A DNA stretch of 60,628 bases from Luteibacter yeojuensis (GTDB lineage: Bacteria; Pseudomonadota; Gammaproteobacteria; Xanthomonadales; Rhodanobacteraceae). Location: NCBI RefSeq assembly GCF_000964085.1, contig NZ_JZRB01000017.1, positions 1 to 60,628 of the forward strand, written 5' to 3'. The position numbers and the translations under genes were made by a program. The notes beneath the pieces were generated by a model. It was not told the origin of the DNA. It worked only from the letters and a program-made list of their open reading frames with translations, and did not search any database. This document shows, one piece after another, positions 1 to 12,479 of this stretch; position 1 is the first letter of the stretch; the number at the start of each line of letters is the position of its first letter.

Positions 1-542
1 CGCTCATGTCGGCCCCAAGGGCCTGCCCGCCCCCGAGTCGATACGCCTCGTATCGTGTGGCACAAGCCTGTGCCTCGTGGCGCTTCGCTACTTCGGCCTC
101 CCGGCGTGCCCATGCGTGCATCTAGCCAGCCACGACGGATCACGGGCGCCCGGGATTCGTCGTGGCGCGGCGTCCGGGTCAGCCAAAGACGAGCTGCCGT
201 TGGCGGTGGAGTAGTTTGGTTTGCTCATCTACGAAGCGCGAGGGAAGGCTCGCCTCGTCCCCTAGCTTCTGCTGCACGAAACGAGACGTGTGGACTCGGT
301 GGCGGGTGGGCCCCTGGGGCCGACATGAGCGGAGGGCCGCGCAGCGTCAGGTCATTGCGATTGCGGAGCTACGGCCCGGTCCGAAGGTCCGCGACTGGCG
401 GCCCCAGGGGCCCACCCGCCGCCGACCGCCGACACCCCACCAGCCTAAGGCGGCGCAAGCCGCTCAACGCATGCATTCGCGATAGCGAATGAACCGGTGC
501 AAGTGCATCGCGCGCAAGCGCGCTCCCACAATAGTGCGGGGG
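1..542. other. Non-coding stretch rich in inverted repeats
   Basis: I see no convincing gene here. The stretch is a series of perfect or near-perfect hairpins. Positions 39-55 pair as CGATACG/CGTATCG around CCT. Positions 59-74 pair as GGCACA/TGTGCC. Positions 129-137 and 158-166 form a 9 bp stem around an inner CGGGCGCCCG. A 22 bp perfect inverted repeat joins 301-322 to 399-420, and the first 33 bases resemble the reverse complement of 299-331. The 3' end of lhr and a solitary REP arm close the region. Its function is unknown; it may be a repeat cluster or a structured RNA. Confidence 0.6.
508..530 (-). repeat. REP family 1, solitary arm
   Basis: Read on the minus strand this is the 23 bp arm beginning TGTGGGAGCGCGC and ending GCGCGA. 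It has the GTGG head and the internal GCGCGC-TT-GCGCGC hairpin of REP elements. It is identical to the arms at 14426-14471. No partner arm is nearby. It sits 12 bp past the lhr stop. Confidence 0.8.
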
Positions 543-4838
<4,296 letters not shown>

Positions 4839-4913
4839 TCAACGACATAGATGGGGGCGCAGGGCGCCGCCGACAAGCGCTGACGGTACAACGGAAGCGT
4901 CTCGCGGGTTGCG

Positions 4914-4950
4914 ATGAAAACGTTACTGGAACATCGTGGGCCGTTTTCAT
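4914..4950. promoter_or_regulatory. Inverted repeat upstream of GH3 gene
   Basis: ATGAAAACG at 4914-4922 is repeated exactly in reverse complement as CGTTTTCAT at 4942-4950, with 19 bases between. It ends 18 bases before the GH3 start, in the 130 bp divergent gap with lhr. It could be an operator (for example of a sugar-responsive repressor) or a leader hairpin. No regulator gene is adjacent. Confidence 0.35.
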
Positions 4951-4968
4951 TTCCCCAGGAAGCTGATC

Positions 4969-7188
4969 ATGGCCGATACCCTGCGCCGCACCGCCCTCGC
5001 CCTTGCCACCACCGCGGGCCTCGCCGGCCTTGCCGGCGCGGCCACGGCGGCCACCCCGGCGGCCCACCCGTGGATGGATCGCTCGCTGTCGGCGGATAAA
5101 CGCGCCGAGCTGCTCGTCGCCGCCATGACCGACGATGAGAAATTCCGCCTTATCCGCACCGACTTCGGCATGAAGAGCGACAAGCACCCGCAGCCCGAGG
5201 GCGCGCTGGGCAATGCCGGCTTCATCCCCGCCAACCCGCGCCTGGGGCTGCCGGCCATCCAGGAGACCGACGCCGGCCTTGGCGTCACCAAGCCGGGCGT
5301 CGACAACAAGGGCGCCATCTCGCTGCCCGCCAGCCTCAGCGCGGCGGCCAGCTTCGACCCGGCCGTGGCCCATGCTGGCGGCCGCATGATCGGTAGCGAG
5401 GCGCGCGCGAAGGGCTACAACGTGCTGCTTTCCGGCGGCACCAACCTGCTGCGCGACCCGCGCAACGGCCGCAACTTCGAATACGCCGGCGAAGACCCGG
5501 TGCTGGCCGGCACCATCGTCGGTGCCACGATCAAGGGCGTGCAGGAGAACAAGGTGGTCGCCACCATCAAGCACTTCGCCGCCAACGACATCGAATCGGG
5601 CCGCAACACCATCAGCTCGCAGATCGACCCGGTGGCGCTGCGTGAATCCGACCTCATCGCCTTCCAGATCGGCATCGCCCATGGCGACCCGGGCTCGGTC
5701 ATGTCGGCCTACAACCGCGTCAACGGCACGTACTCCGGCGAGCACGAGTGGCTGCTCAACGAGGTGCTGAAGAAGGAATGGGGCTTCAAGGGCTGGGTCA
5801 TGTCCGACTGGGGCGGCGCGCACAGCGCGGCCAAGGCCGCCAACGCGGGCCTCGACCAGCAGTCCGCGGGCGAGGTGTTCGACGCCGAGCTCTTCTTCGA
5901 CAAGCCGCTGCGCGAGGCCGTGGCCAAGGGCGAGGTGAGCAAGGCCCGCCTCGACGACATGGTGAAGCGCATCCTGCGCAGCTTCTTCGTGCACGGCGTA
6001 CTCGACAACCCGGTGCCGGTGAAGGCCGGCAGCGTGCCGTACGAGACCGACCGCATGGTGGCCCGTAACGCGCTCGAAGCGGGCGCGGTGCTCCTGCGCA
6101 ACGAGAACGCGCTGCTGCCGCTGGCCAAGGGCAAGTCGGTCGCCGTCATCGGCGGCCACGCCGACAAGGGCGTCATGGCGGGCGGCGGTTCGTCGTCGGT
6201 CACCGACGTCAACGGCAACGCGATGGAGGGCGCCGAGCCCACCGGCTGGCCGGGCCCGTTCAACTACCACCCGTCGGCGCCGCTCACCTTCATCGGCAAG
6301 CGCGCCAGCAAGGTCACGTTCGATGCCGGTACCGACCCGGCCGCTGCCGCGAAGGCCGCGGCCGGCGCCGACGTGGCCGTGGTGTTCGTCACCAAATGGG
6401 CCGCCGAATCGTACGATGCACCGGACATGTCGCTGCCCGACAACCAGGATGCCGTGGTCGCCGCGGTGGCGAAGGCCAACCCGCATACCGTGGTGGTGCT
6501 CGAAACCAACGGCGCGGTGAAGATGCCGTGGCTCGACCAGGTCGGCGCGGTGATGCAGGCGTGGTACCCGGGCTCGGCCGGTGGCGATGCCATCACCCGC
6601 CTGCTCTACGGCGACGTGGCCCCGAGCGGCCGCCTGCCGCTGAGCTGGCCCACGGACGAATCGCAGCTGCCGCGCGCCACCATCCAGGGCGCGGGCCTCA
6701 ACAGCAAGGAAAAGCCCGCCGACACCATCGACTACAACATCGAAGGCGCCGACGTCGGCTACCGCTGGTTCGAGAAGACGAAGCGCAAGCCGCTGTTCGC
6801 CTTCGGCTACGGCCTCACCTACACGTCGTTCGACTACAGCGGCTTCGAAGTCGGCAAGGGCAAGGACGGCCGCCCCGTCGTGCACCTCACGGTGAAGAAC
6901 ACCGGCAAGGTCGCCGGCGCCGACGTGCCACAGGTCTACGCCACCGGGCCGCAGGGTGGCACCCGCCGCCTCGCCGGCTGGGCAAAGGTGACGCTGAAGC
7001 CGGGCGCCAGCCAGCGCGTCGACATCCCCCTGGAGCCACTGGCACTGGCCCGCTGGGACGATGCCGGCAAGCGCTGGCACATCGCCGCGGGCACGTACCA
7101 GTTGAAGCTTGGGCGCACGGCGGAAGACTTCGCCGGCGACGCCAAGCTTGAGTTGCCGGAGAGCTTCCCGGTCGTCAAAGCCCCCTGA
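4969..7188 (+). CDS. Secreted glycoside hydrolase family 3 (beta-glucosidase-like)
   Basis: 739 residues from the ATG at 4969, chosen because AGGAAG lies six bases upstream and the protein then opens with a signal peptide (MADTLRRTALAL..., cleavage near residue 25). An in-frame start 33 bases upstream would spoil the signal. The GH3 N-terminal barrel carries KHFAAND and the nucleophile motif VMSDWGG, with Asp280 as the likely nucleophile. A GH3 C-terminal domain follows, then a fibronectin-III-like domain near residues 630-720 (PVVHLTVKNTGKVAGADVPQ). It probably releases glucose or a similar sugar from beta-glucosides in the periplasm; exact specificity cannot be read. The stop is followed at once by a G-rich inverted repeat. 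Confidence 0.92.
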   Translation: MADTLRRTALALATTAGLAGLAGAATAATPAAHPWMDRSLSADKRAELLVAAMTDDEKFRLIRTDFGMKSDKHPQPEGALGNAGFIPANPRLGLPAIQETDAGLGVTKPGVDNKGAISLPASLSAAASFDPAVAHAGGRMIGSEARAKGYNVLLSGGTNLLRDPRNGRNFEYAGEDPVLAGTIVGATIKGVQENKVVATIKHFAANDIESGRNTISSQIDPVALRESDLIAFQIGIAHGDPGSVMSAYNRVNGTYSGEHEWLLNEVLKKEWGFKGWVMSDWGGAHSAAKAANAGLDQQSAGEVFDAELFFDKPLREAVAKGEVSKARLDDMVKRILRSFFVHGVLDNPVPVKAGSVPYETDRMVARNALEAGAVLLRNENALLPLAKGKSVAVIGGHADKGVMAGGGSSSVTDVNGNAMEGAEPTGWPGPFNYHPSAPLTFIGKRASKVTFDAGTDPAAAAKAAAGADVAVVFVTKWAAESYDAPDMSLPDNQDAVVAAVAKANPHTVVVLETNGAVKMPWLDQVGAVMQAWYPGSAGGDAITRLLYGDVAPSGRLPLSWPTDESQLPRATIQGAGLNSKEKPADTIDYNIEGADVGYRWFEKTKRKPLFAFGYGLTYTSFDYSGFEVGKGKDGRPVVHLTVKNTGKVAGADVPQVYATGPQGGTRRLAGWAKVTLKPGASQRVDIPLEPLALARWDDAGKRWHIAAGTYQLKLGRTAEDFAGDAKLELPESFPVVKAP

Positions 7189-7194
7189 GTGCCT

Positions 7195-7263
7195 GGGGGT
7201 GGGAGATGGGAAGTGGGGGCGCGATCCGGCTGTGCCGCCCCCACTTCCCGCCCCCCACCTCCC
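7195..7263. repeat. Inverted pair of G-quadruplex motifs (copy 1)
   Basis: The plus strand reads GGGGG-T-GGG-AGAT-GGG-AAGT-GGGGG at 7195-7219, a canonical four-run quadruplex pattern. The complementary C-rich arm at 7238-7263 gives a second quadruplex pattern on the minus strand. The cores 7208-7221 and 7236-7249 are a perfect 14 bp inverted repeat. It lies six bases after the GH3 stop and could act as a transcript end. A related copy is at 17394-17541. Confidence 0.7.
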
Positions 7264-7313
7264 GTTGTTCACGCTCACAAACCCCGCACGCGTGCGTTGG
7301 CCACAATGCCCGC

Positions 7314-8087
7314 ATGAACCTGCGCCCCGCCCTCACCGCCGCCCTGCTCCTCCTCGCCCCCGCCGTGGCCCTTGCCGATCCGCCGGACTTCGACCGCCCC
7401 GGCGCGGGCTTCGCCACCAGCGTGCTGCCCGCGGGCACCTTTGCCCTTGAGCAAGGCGTGCCCACGTACGAGCGCGAGCGTGCCGATGGCTTCCTCGACC
7501 GCACGTATACCGCCGACAGCGTGATTCGCATCGGCACGGGTGGCCCCGTGGAACTGCAGGTGGGGGGTTCGGCCTGGAACCGGCTGGAGGAACGTGGCCA
7601 GGGTTCGCGCCGCCATGCGGTGGGCCATGGCGATACCAGCGTGGCGATGAAATACGCGCCTGCCGGCAGTGACGCCGATGGGGCGTTCTCGTGGGCCGCG
7701 CTCGGCCAGGTCACGTTCGCCAACGGCGACGAGGATTTCGGCAACGGCGCCAGGCAGTACAGCCTTGGCACCACGATGCAGTGGAAGCCGAACGACACCC
7801 AGCAGAACACCCTCTATGCCAACGTCGACCGCCTCAAGGGCCGCGATACGTGGACGCTGGCGCCGACGTTCGGCCGCAAGTTCGGCGAGAACTGGATGGC
7901 CTACGTGGAAGCCGATGCCATCCACGACGCGGACGAGGGCAACGAGTTCCAGGCCGGCGGTGGCGTGGCCTACAGCATCGGCGACCACCTCCAGCTCGAC
8001 GCGTACGCGCTACACCGGGTGGCAGGCCACGGCCCGTCGTTCATCGCGGGCCTTGGTGTCTCGGTGTTCCTGGGCCACGCGCAGTAA
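7314..8087 (+). CDS. Outer-membrane protein of the phenol MetA-pathway family
   Basis: 257 residues from the ATG at 7314, which gives a clean signal peptide (MNLRPALTAALLLLAPAVALA). The mature part has alternating hydrophobic beta strands (ELQVGGSAWNRL, WAALGQVTFANGDED, SLGTTMQWKP, YVEADAI) and ends in a short strand, as in the Phenol_MetA_deg/transporter-like beta-barrel family. Such proteins are common in genomes without phenol catabolism, and no aromatic pathway is near, so the substrate is unknown. Its stop is ten bases from the convergent small membrane protein. Confidence 0.7.
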   Translation: MNLRPALTAALLLLAPAVALADPPDFDRPGAGFATSVLPAGTFALEQGVPTYERERADGFLDRTYTADSVIRIGTGGPVELQVGGSAWNRLEERGQGSRRHAVGHGDTSVAMKYAPAGSDADGAFSWAALGQVTFANGDEDFGNGARQYSLGTTMQWKPNDTQQNTLYANVDRLKGRDTWTLAPTFGRKFGENWMAYVEADAIHDADEGNEFQAGGGVAYSIGDHLQLDAYALHRVAGHGPSFIAGLGVSVFLGHAQ

Positions 8088-8096
8088 CGCGCGCGG

Positions 8097-8276
8097 CTAG
8101 CGATTGCCGCGGCGCATGGCGCGGAACAGGAAGAAGGTAAGCACCAGGCCCACCACGAGCCCGATGCCCGCGCCGTAAACGGCGCCGGTCTTCTCGCCAG
8201 CGAACCAGCCGATGCCGCAGCCGAGGAGCAGGAAGATAGGAAGAGGTAGGCAGCCCATGGGCACATGATAAGACAT
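8097..8276 (-). CDS. Small two-helix membrane protein
   Basis: 59 residues from the ATG at 8276, preceded by GAGGG. A start at 8258 (53 residues) lacks any ribosome binding site. Two hydrophobic glycine-rich segments (IFLLLGCGIGWFAG and AVYGAGIGLVVGLVLTFFLF) are joined by a short charged loop, and the tail RAMRRGNR is basic and probably cytoplasmic. I do not recognise a family; such proteins are common in Xanthomonadales. It converges on the MetA-type gene. Confidence 0.6.
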   Translation of the reverse strand: MSYHVPMGCLPLPIFLLLGCGIGWFAGEKTGAVYGAGIGLVVGLVLTFFLFRAMRRGNR

Positions 8277-8869
8277 GGCCCTCGCGCTCACGCGGAGGGC
8301 CATGGTGACCGTCCCTGGGTCGGGTGGCGGTTGCCACCAGAGACGCGGCCCGGCGTGGCCGGCGCGGCGTCACCGCCGATGAAGGGGGGGATCGATCCTG
8401 GCGCTAGGGACGGACGGCATCCTGCCGTCGGATCGGTCATCGGCGATATCGGGCCCGGCGGGCAGGTGCCGGGCACCGCCTAAGTCTTACTTAGGCGGAA
8501 CCGCCGCGGATATAGGAGGATTCTTAAAATTAGGCCTGACTTACTATCCGGCGCTGCGCCGCATACGTACCGTTCAGGCTGGTGTAGGCGAAGGCCTACG
8601 CTGGCGCTCGGGCTGCTGCCTCGACGTGGTCGGGGCGCGTTGTGTGGTCGGGCGAGCCTGCGGTGGCACAGGCATGCCACGACTCGCGAGCGAGCGCAGC
8701 GCGGCACAATCACTCGTGCCGTAGTCGCGTTTACCCGGTTCTCGTTGCATGGCGCGTCTCCTGCGTTCCCGCCCGGACACCCAGATTGGGCGCCGGATGC
8801 GAAAATTTCGGTGGCACGCGGGTGAATGTTTGGTGACAGAAGCCGCCCGGGAAAACCGGCAAACGCGCG
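8277..8869. other. Hairpin-rich non-coding stretch
   Basis: No credible gene in about 590 bases. It holds many short perfect hairpins: 8323-8338 (GGTGGC/GCCACC), 8413-8429 (GACGGCA/TGCCGTC), 8476-8498 (CCGCCTAAGT/ACTTAGGCGG, 10 bp arms, 3-base loop), 8583-8598 (GTAGGC/GCCTAC), 8663-8680 (GTGGCA/TGCCAC) and 8702-8721 (CGGCAC/GTGCCG). Around 8510-8545 the sequence turns unusually AT-rich and contains AGGAGGA without a following start codon. It lies between virJ 3' end and the small membrane protein 5' end. A structured RNA or remnant is possible. Confidence 0.5.
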
Positions 8870-9670
8870 TTAAGGCGATGTGGAGGCGTTGGGCCCCAAC
8901 GCTCGTGGCGGCATGCGCGAAATCAGCTCCGTGGCGAGCTGTTCGTAGTTTTCGTCAAAGTGGTGCTCGCCGGGCTTTTTGTACACCGTGACGAACGACG
9001 GCAGTTTCGGGTCGGTGCAACCGCTGTCGTCGGCGTCTTCGGCCCCGTAGTAGCACGCCATGGGCGGCTTACCGCCCAGTGCGGCGATGGGCGGGATCGC
9101 GTCGTAGTGCTGCACCGGGTTCAGCCACTGCAACAGGCTGTGCGTCGCCGTGGTCCACCACCCCTGGTGCATGTAGCCCTCCAGTTCGATCTCGAAGTTC
9201 ACGTCGCGGCTGGCCGATAGCAGCACCAGCTGGCTGAGGCGCGCCCGGTTATCGGGCCGCATCTTGCCCACCAGGGTGGGCAGCACGTCGGCGCCGAACG
9301 AGTAGCCGACAAGCAGGATGCGGGTCTTGCCCCACTTCTTCGAGAAGGTATCGACGAGCCTGTCGAGGTCCTGCGCCGACTCCGCCGGCGCGCGGTAGCG
9401 CCAGAAGTACTTGAAGGTGCTGAGGCCGACGACGGGGATGCCGCGCTGGGTGAACACCGCGCCCAGCCGCTGGTCGAGATCCCACCAGCCGCCATCACCC
9501 GAGTAGATGATGACCATCAGGTCTTCCTCGCCGGTGGGCGGCGCCTTCAGCGCGGGCAGTTCCACCGTGGCGCTCTCGAGCGATGCATGCGTCCACGGGT
9601 GCCAGGCAAGGAACCCGAGGGCGAGCAGGAGCGCGATGGCGATACCGATATTGCGGAGCACTTTCCTCAC
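8870..9670 (-). CDS. virJ: VirJ/AcvB-family periplasmic hydrolase
   Basis: 266 residues from a GTG whose first bases overlap the mprF stop (GTGA, four shared bases), implying translational coupling. An N-terminal membrane anchor or signal (residues 8-24) precedes an alpha/beta-hydrolase fold with the VirJ motif YSGDGGWWDLD (56-66), nucleophile elbow GYSFGAD (Ser124) and a C-terminal acidic/His pair (around Asp212-216 and His236/237). In Agrobacterium, AcvB is a periplasmic hydrolase of lysyl-phosphatidylglycerol encoded beside the synthase LpiA (MprF type). The same arrangement here supports the same role, removing lysine from the lipid made by MprF, rather than a type IV secretion role. Confidence 0.85.
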   Translation of the reverse strand: MRKVLRNIGIAIALLLALGFLAWHPWTHASLESATVELPALKAPPTGEEDLMVIIYSGDGGWWDLDQRLGAVFTQRGIPVVGLSTFKYFWRYRAPAESAQDLDRLVDTFSKKWGKTRILLVGYSFGADVLPTLVGKMRPDNRARLSQLVLLSASRDVNFEIELEGYMHQGWWTTATHSLLQWLNPVQHYDAIPPIAALGGKPPMACYYGAEDADDSGCTDPKLPSFVTVYKKPGEHHFDENYEQLATELISRMPPRALGPNASTSP

Positions 9671-12276
9671 CGGCGCACCACCCCGCCGATGCCGCCGGAG
9701 ATGAGGCTCGCGACGTTGGCCAGCGCCAGGGGTAGCGCGATGCCGCCGGGCACCGCGATGTAGCGCGGCTCCCACTCCGGGTCGAACTTGTCCTTGTAGC
9801 GGTGCAGGCCGCGGAAGTTGTAGAAGCGCTCGCCACGGCCGAACACCATCGCGCCGAAGCGGCTCCACAGCGGCGCGGTGCGGCGGTTCTGCAGGCCCGA
9901 TAGCGGCGCCATGCCCAGGTTGAACCAGCGGTAGCCGTTGGCTTTCGCCCACGACATGAGCTCGATGAACAGGAAATCCATGATGCCGGCGGGGCCTTCG
10001 GGCAAGTGGCGCATGAGGTCGACGGAGGCTTCCTCCATCGACTCGGTGAGGAACATGTTGGCGAAGGCCACGGGCACGTCGCCCTGCCAGACCACCGCCA
10101 TGGGCGTGCGCGAAAGGTAGCGCTCATCCCACAGGCCCAGCGAGAAGCGCTTCTCGCGGACCTTCTTGTCGCGCATCCATGCCTCGGAGATAAGTTTAAG
10201 CCGCGGGAGCATGGCGGGCACGCCCTCGACCGGCACGATCTCCAGCCGCAGGCCGTCTCGGGCCAGCTTGTTCACCGTGCCCCGCAGGGTCTTCTTCGAT
10301 TTGCCGTCGAGGTTGAAGGTTTCCAGCCGCACGCGGGCTTCCTCGCCGATCTTCAGCAAGTTCATGCCCACCTCGAGGTACAGGTCGAGGTCCTCCGGGC
10401 GCACCTGGTAGAACAGCGGCCAGCCACCGGCGCGCTCGCATTCCTCGCGGAAGCTCCACACCAGTTCGCGGCGCGCGTCCTCGTCTTCGCCAACCGGATC
10501 GCCCATGGCCACCCAGCTGCGGCCCTCGACGTCGTACATGATGAAGGCCTTGTCCTCCGGCGCGAACATCAGGGCCTTGTCGGCCACCAGGGCCAGGTGC
10601 GCCTGCGCCGAGCTGAACTGCTTCAGCAGCGGCATGGCGCGGGCCAGCTCCGCCTCGTTGGGGCGGGCGCGGCGGGTGCGGGCGGGGCGGATGAGGTTCG
10701 CCAGCGCGAACAGCATCACCACGGCGGCCGCGCCGACCAGGGCGCGCAGCGCGCGGGGCGCGCCGCCATGGCGGAAGCTGAATTCCCACCACAGGTTGTT
10801 GCTGTATTCGACGTGCTTGAAGCTGAAGAACACCAGCCACGTGGCGCAGGCGAACACGGCCGCGATGGCCAGCACCCAGCCGGGCGAGAAGGTGGCGCGG
10901 AACAGCGAGGCGCGCCGGTAGAAATGGCGGTGCGCGGGTGCCAGGGCCAGCGCCAGCAGGGTGAGCAGCGTGGCTTCCTCGTAATCGATGCCCTTGAGCA
11001 TCGACAGCACCGCGCCCAGCACCAGCAGCACCAGGGTGAGCCAGTAGGCGGCGTCGAGCCGGCGCTGCAGGCCGCGGGCCAGGATCAGCAGCAGCATGCC
11101 CACCACGCTGGAGAGGAAGTGCGCGGCCTCGACGAGGGGCAGCGGCACGAAGCCGCGCAGCAGCTCCATGCGCCCCGGGATGGCCAGCGTGGCGCCCGAG
11201 AACAGCAGCACCGCGCCGCAGACCAGGGTCAGCCCGGCGAAGAACGGGGGCAGCAGGCCCGCGAACCAGGGCGTGATGAGGGCCGCGTGGCGCAGGGCAC
11301 GCAGCTCGCGGACGATCACCATCAGCGTGGCCACGCACAGCGGCAGCAGGTAGTACACGGCGCGGTAGGCGGCGAGGGAGCCGAGGATGGGCGCCTCCAG
11401 CCCGTGGTTGCCGGTGGCGCCGAAGCCCGCCAGCATCACGGCCTCGAACACGCCCAGCCCGCCGGGCACGTGGCTGATGAGGCCGGCCATCTGCGCCAGC
11501 ACGAAGATGGCCAGGAAATGGCCGAATCCGCCCACGATGGCCTCGGGCATGAGGACATAGAGCACGCCCGCCGCCAGGCCCCAGTCGAAGGCGCCGACCA
11601 GGATCTGCCGCGCCGCCACCAGGGGCGTGGGCGAGCTGATGGCCCACCGCCACACGCGGATGGGCCGGCGCACGAACACCGCGACGCCGAACCATGCCAG
11701 CGGTACCGCCGTGAGCAGCACCGCCAGCGGGATGCGCAGGCCCGACAGGGGCACTTCGGGCGGGATGGGCACGATGAGCAGGGTGACGCCGGTGAGCGCC
11801 GCCAGGCCCAGCCAGAAGCTGAGGGTGGTGTAGAGCACCACGCGGGCGATCTCGCCCGTGGTCAGGCCCGCCTGCACGTAGAAGCGGTAGCGGATGGAGC
11901 CCGATACCAGCAGCGACATGCCCAGGGCGTTGGAAAACGCATAGCTGATGAACGAGATGAGGCCCACCCGTTTCGCGGGCAGCCGCTTGCCGACGCTGGC
12001 CAGCCCGAACCAGTCGTAGAGGGTCATGACGGCGAAGCCGGCGGCGGTCAGCAGCACCGCGAGCGCGATATCGCCGTTCGGCAGGCCGTGCACATAGGCG
12101 CCGATCTGCCGGTAGGTGACCTCGCTGGCCATGGCATGCAAGGCCCACAGGGCCAGGCATAGCAACAGCACCGACAGCAGCGGCCCGCCCGCCCTGCGCA
12201 GCAGGGTGGCGTACAGCGCGCGCTTGCCCGGGGGTGGTTGGATCGGCGCTGGCTCCGTGCTCGATGCGTGCTCCAC
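9667..12276 (-). CDS. mprF: Phosphatidylglycerol lysyltransferase/flippase MprF
   Basis: 869 residues from the GTG at 12276 (AGGAG lies about 11 bases upstream). The reading frame stays open 64 codons further, but that extension is arginine-rich and not family-like. The N-terminal half has many membrane segments from residue about 30 to 500 (flippase domain, with SFWLGLAAL and HVPGGLGVFEAV). The C-terminal DUF2156/GNAT-like synthase domain carries ADKALMFAPEDKAFIMYDVEGR-type sequence and GPAGIMDFLFIELM. It transfers an aminoacyl group from tRNA to phosphatidylglycerol, lowering surface charge and raising resistance to cationic peptides. It forms an operon with virJ and is divergent from the sulfatase gene. 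Confidence 0.93.
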   Translation of the reverse strand: MEHASSTEPAPIQPPPGKRALYATLLRRAGGPLLSVLLLCLALWALHAMASEVTYRQIGAYVHGLPNGDIALAVLLTAAGFAVMTLYDWFGLASVGKRLPAKRVGLISFISYAFSNALGMSLLVSGSIRYRFYVQAGLTTGEIARVVLYTTLSFWLGLAALTGVTLLIVPIPPEVPLSGLRIPLAVLLTAVPLAWFGVAVFVRRPIRVWRWAISSPTPLVAARQILVGAFDWGLAAGVLYVLMPEAIVGGFGHFLAIFVLAQMAGLISHVPGGLGVFEAVMLAGFGATGNHGLEAPILGSLAAYRAVYYLLPLCVATLMVIVRELRALRHAALITPWFAGLLPPFFAGLTLVCGAVLLFSGATLAIPGRMELLRGFVPLPLVEAAHFLSSVVGMLLLILARGLQRRLDAAYWLTLVLLVLGAVLSMLKGIDYEEATLLTLLALALAPAHRHFYRRASLFRATFSPGWVLAIAAVFACATWLVFFSFKHVEYSNNLWWEFSFRHGGAPRALRALVGAAAVVMLFALANLIRPARTRRARPNEAELARAMPLLKQFSSAQAHLALVADKALMFAPEDKAFIMYDVEGRSWVAMGDPVGEDEDARRELVWSFREECERAGGWPLFYQVRPEDLDLYLEVGMNLLKIGEEARVRLETFNLDGKSKKTLRGTVNKLARDGLRLEIVPVEGVPAMLPRLKLISEAWMRDKKVREKRFSLGLWDERYLSRTPMAVVWQGDVPVAFANMFLTESMEEASVDLMRHLPEGPAGIMDFLFIELMSWAKANGYRWFNLGMAPLSGLQNRRTAPLWSRFGAMVFGRGERFYNFRGLHRYKDKFDPEWEPRYIAVPGGIALPLALANVASLISGGIGGVVRR

Positions 12277-12441
12277 GGTGCCGCGTGCTCCTGGTCTGGC
12301 TCGTAAGGTCGTGTAGGTTGCCACAGAGCGGCGGCTGGCTGTAGGGCGCAGTTTCTTGCCGCTTTCGCGGGGCCGGCGAAAGCTCCCCCTAAGGTAAAAG
12401 AAAGGGCGACGTAAGCGCGGTTTCTTACGCTCTGGCGACAT

Positions 12442-12459
12442 GCCGGCACGCGTGCCGGC
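12442..12459. promoter_or_regulatory. Perfect 18 bp palindrome before the sulfatase gene
   Basis: GCCGGCACGCGTGCCGGC is fully self-complementary and ends 20 bases before the ATG at 12480. It lies in the 203 bp gap shared with the divergent mprF gene. It could be an operator or a 5' leader hairpin limiting translation; nothing here decides which. Confidence 0.4.
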
Positions 12460-12479
12460 GCGTCCCACCGCGAGGCCCC

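Noticed and set aside
55-492. Open frames of 107-145 codons in the left edge
   Set aside because: Arg/Pro-rich translation with no ribosome binding site; the DNA is a chain of inverted repeats.
8870-9670. VirJ as evidence for a type IV secretion system
   Set aside because: No vir genes nearby; the overlap with mprF points to lipid turnover instead.
10006-12162. Long plus-strand frame opposite mprF
   Set aside because: Composition is dominated by Gln, His, Arg and Gly with no domain; the minus-strand MprF is intact.
12421-12468. Upstream extension of MprF to an ATG at 12468
   Set aside because: The extra 64 residues are basic, repeat-like and unlike the family; the GTG at 12276 gives normal length and has AGGAG upstream.
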